NCBI RefSeq assembly: GCF_030272895.1
Contig: NZ_JALRNF010000045.1
Span: forward strand, 1-47,786
Direction: 5' to 3'
Source of the DNA: Pseudomonas sp. BGr12
GTDB taxonomy: Bacteria; Pseudomonadota; Gammaproteobacteria; Pseudomonadales; Pseudomonadaceae
DNA: 47,786 nucleotides
Part shown: positions 24,601-33,600 of the stretch, piece by piece
Position numbering within the stretch: position 1 is the first letter of the stretch
How the letters are laid out: the number at the start of each line of letters is the position of its first letter
Position numbers and translations under genes: made by a program
The notes under the pieces: generated by a model
Seen by the model: the letters and a program-made list of their open reading frames with translations, nothing else
What the model was told of the DNA's origin: nothing
Databases searched by the model: none

Positions 24601-27600
24601 TCTTCACCTGCTGGTCCATGCGGCCGATGTACTCCACCGCGCCATCGGCGCAGTAGCGGGCCAGGTCGCCGGTGCGGTACAGGCGGCCGCCGCTGCCGCC
24701 GAACGGATCGGGAAGGAAGCGCGCAGCGCTGAGGTCGCCCCGGTTCAGGTAGCCCCGGGCCAGGCCGTCGCGGCCGACATACAGTTCACCGACGCAGCCG
24801 GCCGGCACCGGGTTCAGATCGGCATCCAGCACATACCAGGACAGGTCGGGGATCGGCAGGCCGATGGGGCTGGCCGCGCCGTTGTCGAGGTCGGCCCAGG
24901 ACAGCGGTCGGTAGGTCACGTGCACCGTGGTTTCGGTGATGCCGTACATGTTGATCAGCCGCGTCGGCACATCGCCGAAGCGCTCGAACCACGGGCGCAG
25001 GCCCTGCACGTCCAGTGCCTCGCCACCGAACACCACCGCACGCAGCGAGTGCTCACGCGGGTCGGCGCAGGCCATATGCATCAGTTGGCGGAACGCCGAT
25101 GGCGTCTGGTTGAGCACCGTCACCTGCTCGTCGATCAGCAGCTGATGGAAGTCTTCCGGCGAGCGGCTGACCAGATACGGCACGATCACCAGGCGGCCAC
25201 CGTGCAACAACGCGCCGAAGATCTCCCAGACCGAGAAGTCGAAGGCATAGGAGTGGAACAGGGTCCAGGTATCGGTAGCACCGAAGTTGAACCACTGCTC
25301 GGTAGCGGCAAACAGCCGTTGCACATTGTGATGGCTGAGCAAGGCACCCTTCGGCTGCCCGGTCGAGCCCGAGGTGTAGATGATGTAGGCCAGGTTGGCC
25401 GGGCTCATGTTCACCTGCGGATCGGCCTCGCTGTAGCCGTCCAGTGCCTCGTCCAGGTTCAGGGTCGGGCCGCTGAACGCCGGCAATTGCAGGTGCGCCT
25501 GGGTCAGCAGCAGGCTGATGCCGCTGTCCTCGATCATGTATTCCAGCCGCTGGGCCGGGTACATCGGGTCCAGCGGCACATAGGCGCCGCCAGCCTTGAG
25601 AATTGCCAGCAGGCCGACCACCAGTTCCAGCGAACGCTCGGCGGCCAGGCCCACGCGGCTTTCCGGACCGACGCCAGCGGCGATCAGGCGATGGGCCAGG
25701 CGGTTGGCGCGGGCGTTGAGTTCGCCGTAGCTCAGGCGCTGGCCCTCATACACCAGGGCCGTGGCTTGCGGCGTACGCGCCGCCTGCTCGGCGATCTGCT
25801 CGTGCAGGCAGGCCCGGGTATCGTAGCTGATCCGTGCCGGATTCATCGCCTCGATCAAAGCCTGACGCTGATCGCCGAGCATTTCGAGCTGGCCGACCAG
25901 TGTCCCGGCGTCGGCGCGCACCATGGCCATCAGCAGGTTGCCCAGCTGTCTGGCGAGATTCTCCAGCACGGCATCGGTAAAGCAGGCGCGGTCATAGCGC
26001 AGCTCCACCGACAAGCGATCGCTGAGCCCAACCACCAGCGTCAGCGGGTAGTGGCTCTGTTCGCGGTTGGCGACCTCACCGAAGCGCAAGCCACCGGGCG
26101 TACCAGCGGCCAGGGCCTGGGACACCGGGTAGTTCTCGAACACCATCAAGGTGTCGAACAGCGCCTCGCCGCCCTGCCCGGCCCAGCGCTGGATATCGAA
26201 CAGCGGCGAATGCTCGTGCTCGCGCAGGCTCAGGTTACGCGCCTGCAACTCGACCAGGCACTGGCGCAGCGGCGTGGTGGCACTGTGGCCGAAACGCACC
26301 GGCAGGCTGTTGATGAACAGCCCGATCTGCTCCTCGACCCCGTGCAGTTCGGTCGGTCGCCCGGCCACCGTGGCGCCGAAGACCACCTGCTCGCGGCCCA
26401 GGTAGCGCTGCAGCAGGATCGCCCAGGCGCCTTGCACCAGGGTGTTGACCGTCACCTTGAGGCCACGGGCGTAGTCGGCCAGTTGCCCGGTCTGCTCGGC
26501 GCTCAGGCGCAGGTGATGTTCGGCGTAGCCGCTGTCACCGGTGGCCTTGCCGCCCAGCGCCGCCACCAGCAGGGCCGGCTCGCCGAGGTCGGCCAGCTCG
26601 CGCTGCCAGAACTGGCGGTCCTGCTCGACATCCTGGACGGCCAGCCAGTCGATGTAGTCGCGATAGCGTCCGCCAGGGCGCGGCGGCTCGTCGCCGGCAT
26701 AGCGTTGCAGCACCTCGCCGAGCAGCCGCGCATTGCTCCAGCCATCCATGAGGATGTGGTGGTTGGTGTAGATCACATGCCAGCAATCCGCGGCACTGCG
26801 CACCAGAACCAGGCGCAGCAGGGGCGCCACGGCCAGGTCGAAACCGGCCTGCAGTTCCTGCCCGGCGATGCTGTCCAGGTACTGCGCAAGATCGGCCTGG
26901 TCACGCCCGTCGAGCAGACGTAGCGGCACCTCCACCTGCTTGCGCACCACTTGCAGCGGCAGCTCCAGCCCTTCCCAGACGAAACCGGTGCGCAGGATGT
27001 CATGACGGTCGAGCGCCGCCTGCCAGGCTTGCTGGAAGCGCTGCGGGTCGAGGCCGTGGATATCCAGGCGCACCTGGTTGATGTAGTCGCCACCGGCCTG
27101 TTCGTACAAGGTATGGAACAGCATGCCCTGCTGCATCGGCGACAGCGGGTAGACATCGTCGATCGCCCGCGCCGGCAGCGGCAGCTTGTCCAGCTGCGGC
27201 TGGGTCAGGCGGGCCAGCGGGAAGTCCGACGGCGATACGCCGCCCTGGGCCGTGTCGCAGCAGTGCGCGACCAGTGCCTGCAACTCGCCGACATAGGCGT
27301 CGGCCAGATGCTGAATGGTCGCTTCACTGAACATCTCGCGACTGAAGGTCCAGCTCAGGCTCAGCTCACCGCCGAAGACCTGGCCATTGACCGACAGCCA
27401 GTTGCCCAGCGGCGCCTCGTCGCCGACCTCCAGGCCATGGGCTTCGCTGGCCGGCATGAACGCGCCGGCCTGACCCTGGAAGCTGCTGTCGAACTGCCCC
27501 AGGTAGTTGAAGGTGATCCGTGGCTGTTGCAGAGCGCCCAGGGCGGCCTGCTGTTCGGCGCTGCCCAGGTGACGCAGCACGCCGTAGCCGATGCCTTTGT

Positions 27601-30600
27601 TCGGTACGGCGCGCAGGCGCTCCTTGACCTGCAGGATCGAGCCGCGCAGGTCGTCGCCCACGCTCAGGCGCACAGGAAACAGGCTGGTGAACCAGCCGAC
27701 GGTGCGGGTCAGGTCGATAGCGTCGAACAGGTCTTCGCGACCGTGCCCTTCCAGTTGCACCATGACCTCGTCACGCCCGGTCCAGCGCGCGATCACCCGG
27801 CCCAGGGCGGTCAGCAGCAGGTCGTTGACCTGGGTGCGGTAGGCCGCCGGGGCGTCCTGCAGCAACTGGCCAGTGAGATGGGCATCCAGGCGACTCTGCA
27901 CGCTGGCGGCATGGCGGATCTGCAGGCCGGCGTCCGGCTGCTCGCAGGGCAGCGCGGTGTCGACGTCCTGCGCCTGGGCAAGCCAGTAATCGAGCTCCGC
28001 TTGCAACGCGCCTTCGCGGGCATACTGCTGCAGGCGTTCGGCCCAGGCTTTGACCGAGCTGGTGCGCGGTGGCAGGGCTGGTGCCTTGCCGGCGCAGGCT
28101 TGTTCGTAGGCGCTTTGCAGGTCTTCCAGCAGGATCCGCCACGACACGCCATCCACCGCCAGGTGGTGGACCACCAGCAACAGGCGCTGGCCGCCGTCGG
28201 CGAGGTTCATCAGCACCGCCCGCAGCAGCGGACCGCCAGCCAGGTCGAGGCTGCGCTGGGCCAGTTCGCCTTCGGCTTCAATACCCCGGGCATCGGCGAC
28301 GCTGACCTGCCATAGCAGGTCGGTAGGTGCGGCAGCATCGCTGTAGCGACCACGCCAGCCATCGGCGGCTTCATTGAAGCGCAGGCGCAGGGCGTCGTGG
28401 TGGTTCCACAGGGCCGCCAGGGCGGTTTCCAGCGCCGGCACCTGCAGAGCGTCACGCGGCTGCAGGAGTACCGACTGGTTGAAGTGATGTCGGTTGCTGA
28501 CTACGTTTTCGAAGAACTGCTGCTGGATCGGCAGTAGCGCCAGCTCACCTTCGGCTGCGGCCTGGACGATCTGCGCGACTTCGCCGGTCTGTGCCACGGC
28601 AGCCAGGCCCTGCACAGTCTGGTGCTGGAACAGGTCCTTGGGGGTGAAGCGGATACCGGCATGGCGGGCGCGACTGACCACCTGGATGGAGACGATGGAA
28701 TCGCCGCCCAGCTCGAAGAAGTTGTCGTTGACGCCGACCTGCTCGATGCCCAGCACGTCCCGCCAGATGCTTGCCAGTTGCTGTTCGATTTCGCCAACCG
28801 GGGCCACGTAGGCCTGCTGGGCCTGCGCCGCCTCCGGGCGCGGCAGAGCCTTGCGGTCGAGCTTGCCGTTGGCGGTCAGCGGCAGCATGTCGAGGAACTG
28901 CCAGTGCGCCGGGACCATGTAGTCCGGCAGGTCGGCCTTGAGTTGCGCTTGCAGCACTTCGCGCAGACCGACCTGCGCCACCGTCGGTACCACATAGGCC
29001 AGCAGGCGGCCGTCTTCGGCCAGCACCACGGCTTCGCGAACCTCCTCCATGGCTTGCAGACGGGCCTCGATCTCGCCCAGTTCGATCCGGAAGCCGCGGA
29101 TCTTCACCTGCTGGTCCATGCGCCCGATGTACTCCACCGCGCCATCGGCGCAGTAGCGGGCCAGGTCGCCGGTGCGGTACAGGCGGCCACCGTTGCCGCC
29201 GAACGGGTCGGGGATGAAGCGTGCCCCGCTGAGGTCGCCCCGGTTCAGGTAACCCCGGGCCAGGCCGTCACGGCCGACATACAGCTCACCGACGCAACCG
29301 GTCGGCACCGGATTCAGTTCGGCGTCCAGCACATACCAGGACAGGTCGGGAATCGGCAGGCCAATAGGGCTGGCCGCGCCATTGTCCAGATCCGCCCAGG
29401 ACAGCGGCCGGTAGGTCACGTGCACCGTAGTTTCGGTGATGCCGTACATGTTGATCAGCCGCGTCGGCGCCTCGCCGAAACGTTCGAACCAGGGACGCAG
29501 TCCCTGCACATCCAGCGCTTCACCGCCGAACACAACGGCACGCAGGCTGTGTTCACGCGGGTCGGCACAGGCCACATGCATCAGTTGGCGGAATGCCGAC
29601 GGCGTCTGGTTGAGCACCGTGACCTGCTCGTCGATCAGCAGTTGATGGAAGTCTTCCGGCGAGCGACTGACCAGATACGGCACGATCACCAGACGACCAC
29701 CGTGCAGCAGCGCGCCGAAGATCTCCCACACCGAGAAGTCGAAGGCATAGGAGTGGAACAGGGTCCAGGTATCGGTAGCGCCAAAGTTGAACCACTGCTC
29801 GGTGGCGGCGAACAGGCGCTGCACGTTGTGGTGGCTGAGCAAGGCGCCTTTCGGCTGCCCGGTCGAACCGGAGGTGTAGATGATGTAGGCCAAGTTGGCC
29901 GGGCTCATGCTCACCTGCGGATCGGCGTCGCTGTAGCCGTCCAGAGCATCATCCAGACTCAGGGTCGGACCAGAGAACGACGGTAGTTGCAGATGCGGCT
30001 GGGCCAGCAGCAGGCTGATGCCGCTGTCCTGGATCATGTATTCCAGCCGCTGCGCCGGGTACATCGGGTCCAGCGGCACATAGGCACCACCGGCCTTGAG
30101 GATCGCCAGCAGGCCGACCACCAGTTCCAGCGAACGCTCGGCGGCCAGGCCCACGCGGCTTTCCGGGCCGACGCCGGCGGCGATCAGGCGATGGGCCAGG
30201 CGGTTGGCGCGGGCGTTGAGTTCGCCGTAGCTCAGGCGTTGCCCCTCATAAATCAGGGCCGTGGCCTGTGGCGTACGCGCCGCCTGTTCGGCGATCTGCT
30301 CGTGCAGGCAACGCGGGCTGGCATGGCTGACAGTGACCGGATTGAGCCTGCGCAGGCTCTGTTCGCGACGCGCACCGAGCATGTCCAGTTCGCCCAGCGG
30401 CGTATCGGCGCTGGCGTGAACCAGGCTGTGCAGCAACTGTTCGAGGTCGAGCAACAGCGTGGCGATCTGCGCCTCGCTGAACGCTTCGCGCTGGTAACGC
30501 AGGTGCAGGCGTAGCGAATCGTCGCAAGTGACGATCAGGGTCAGCGGGAAGCTGCTCTGCTCATGGCTGCGCAGGCCGGAGAAGCTGACGCTGGAACCCT

Positions 30601-33600
30601 CGCTGGCGTTCAGCGCCTCGGACACCGGGTAGTTCTCGAACACCAGGTTGGTGTCGAACAGTGGCTGGCCATTGAGGCCGGCCCAGCGCTGCAGGTCCGC
30701 CAGCGGTGTGTGCTCGTACTCGCGCAAGGCCAGGTTGAGGTTCTGCAGGCGTTCCAGCCAGGCCTGCACGCCCAGTTCGGCCGCAGGCTGGTCGATGATC
30801 GGCAAGGTGTTGATGAACAGCCCGATCTGCTGCTCGATGCCGTTGAGCTCGGTCGGTCGCCCGGCCACCGTGGCGCCGAAGGCCACGCTGGATTTGCCGG
30901 TGTAGCGCTGCAACAGCAAAAGCCAGGCGCCTTGCACCACGGTGTTGAGGGTGACGCGGGTGCGCCGGGCGAACTGCTGCAGCTGTTGGAACAATTGCTC
31001 GCTGGCCTGATGCACCCGATCACCCTGCCCCTCGCCCGCGCCTTCCGGCGCCAGCGCCTCGGCCAGTTTCACCGGCTCGTCCAGGGGGCCGAGCTGCGCC
31101 TGCCAGAAGCGGCGGGCCGCCTCACCGTCGCGGCGTTGCAGCCAGGCCAGGTAATCGCGGTAACGACCGCTGCTGCCCGGTACGGCATGGCCGTGGTAGT
31201 GCTGCAGCACCTCACCCAGCAACTGGGCGTTGCTCCAGCCGTCCATGAGGATGTGGTGATGGGTGTAGACCAGGTGATGGGTGTGCTCGCCGGTGCGCAC
31301 CAGCAACAGGCGCAACAGTGCATCGCCGCCCAGGTCCAGGCCCTGCTTCTGCGCCTGGGCCAGGGAGACCAACCCCGCTTCGTCCAGGCCCGGCGCCTCG
31401 ATCAGTTCGAAGGCTACGCTGGCCTGCTTGCGCACCACTTGCAGCGGTTGCTCCAGCCCCTCCCAGACAAAGCCGGTGCGCAGGATGTCGTGGCGGTCGA
31501 CGGCGGCCTGCCAGGCCTGCTGGAAACGCTGCGGATCGAGGCCGTGGATATCCACGCGCACCTGGTTGATGTAGTCGCCAGCGGCCTGTTCGTACAGCGA
31601 ATGGAACAGCATGCCTTGCTGCATTGGCGACAGCGGATAGAGGTCGTCGATCGCCCGCGCCGGTAGCGGCAGTCTGTCCAGCAGCAGCTGGGTCAAGCGG
31701 GCCAGCGGGAAATCCGAAGGCGACACACCGCCCTGGCTCGCGTCACAGCAGTGCGCGACCAGCGCGCGCAACTCGGCCGCATAGGCATCGGCCAACTGTT
31801 GCACCGTGTCCTGGCTGAACATCTCGCGGCTGAAGGTCCAGCTCAGGGTCAGCTCGCCGCCGTAGACCTGGCCATTGATCGACAACCAGTTGCCCAGGTG
31901 CGCCGCACTGCCGATTTCCGCGCCGCGAGCCTCGCTGGCTGGACGCAGCAGGGCTTTTTCCGCGCCGTCGAAACTGGCGTCGAACTGGCCCAGGTAGTTG
32001 AAGGTGATCCGTGGCTGCGGCAGGTCGCGCAAGGCGGCTTGCTGCTCGGCGCTGCCCAGGTGACGCAACACGCCATAGCCGATGCCCTTGTTCGGCAATG
32101 CGCGCAGTTGCTCCTTGACCTGCAGGATCGAGCCGCGCAGGTCATCGGCCACGCTCAGGCGCAGCGGGAACAGGCTGGTGAACCAGCCGACGGTGCGGGT
32201 CAGGTCGATATCGTCGAACAGGTCTTCGCGGCCGTGGCCTTCCAGTTGCAACAGGGTGTGCGGGTTGCCAGTCCATTGCCCGATGACCCGGGCCAGGGCG
32301 GTCAGCAGCAGGTCGTTGACCTGGGTACGGTAGGCCGCCGGGGCCTCCTTGAGCAACTGGCGCGTGGCCTGGGCGTCAAGGTGGGTATCGACGCTGGCGG
32401 CATGGCATTTGTCCAGGGCGCCCTGGGGGTTGCAGTGTGGCCAGGCGCCTGGCGCGACCTCAAGCTGGGCGGTCCAGTAGGCCAGTTCGTCGGCCAGTGC
32501 GCCTTCGCGGGCATACTGTTGCAAGCGTTCGGCCCAGGCTTTCACCGAGCTGGTGCGCGCCGGCAATACCGGTGATTTTCCAGCACAAGCCTGCTCGTAG
32601 GCGCTTTGCAGATCCTCCAGCAGGATCCGCCATGACACGCCATCCACCGCCAGGTGGTGGACTACCAGCAACAGGCGCTGGCCGCCGTCCGCGAGGTTCA
32701 TCAGCACCGCCCGCAGCAGCGGACCGCCGGCCAGGTCGAGGCTGCGCTGGGCCAGTTCGCCTTCGGCTTCGATGCCACGGGCATCGGTCACACTGACTTG
32801 CCACAACAGGTCGCTTGGCGCTGCAGCATCGCTGTACCGCCCCTGCCAGCCATCGGCGGTTTCATTGAAGCGCAGGCGCAGGGCGTCGTGATGGTTCCAC
32901 AAAGCAGCCAGGGCCGCTTCCAGTGCCGTCACGCTCAAGGCTTCACGTGGCTGCAACAGCACCGACTGGTTGTAGTGATGGCGGGTGCTGACTACGTTTT
33001 CGAAGAACTGCTGCTGGATCGGCAGTAGCGCCAGCTCACCTTCGGCTGCGGCCTGGACGATCTGCGCGACTTCGCCGGTCTGTGCCACGGCAGCCAGGCC
33101 CTGCACGGTCTGGTGCTGGAACAGGTCCTTGGGGGTGAAGCGGATACCAGCCTGGCGGGCGCGGCTGACCACCTGGATGGAGACGATCGAGTCGCCGCCC
33201 AGTTCGAAGAAGTTGTCGTTGACGCCGACCTGCTCGATGCCCAGCACCTCCTGCCAGATCGCCGCCAGTTGCTGCTCGATCTCGCCGACCGGGGCCACGT
33301 AGGCCTGTTGGGCCTGCGCCGCCTCCGGACGTGGCAGGGCCTTGCGGTCGAGCTTGCCGTTGGCGGTCAGCGGCAGCGTTTCAAGGAATTGCCAGTGCGC
33401 CGGGACCATGTAGTCCGGTAGGTCGGCCTTCAGTTGCGCCTGCAGGGTTTCTCGCAAGCCACCCTGCTCCGCCGTCGGCACCACATAGGCCAGCAGGCGA
33501 CCGTCCTCGGCCAGCACCACCGCCTCACGCACCTGCTCCATGGCTTGCAGGCGCGCCTCGATCTCGCCCAGCTCGATCCGGAAGCCGCGGATCTTCACCT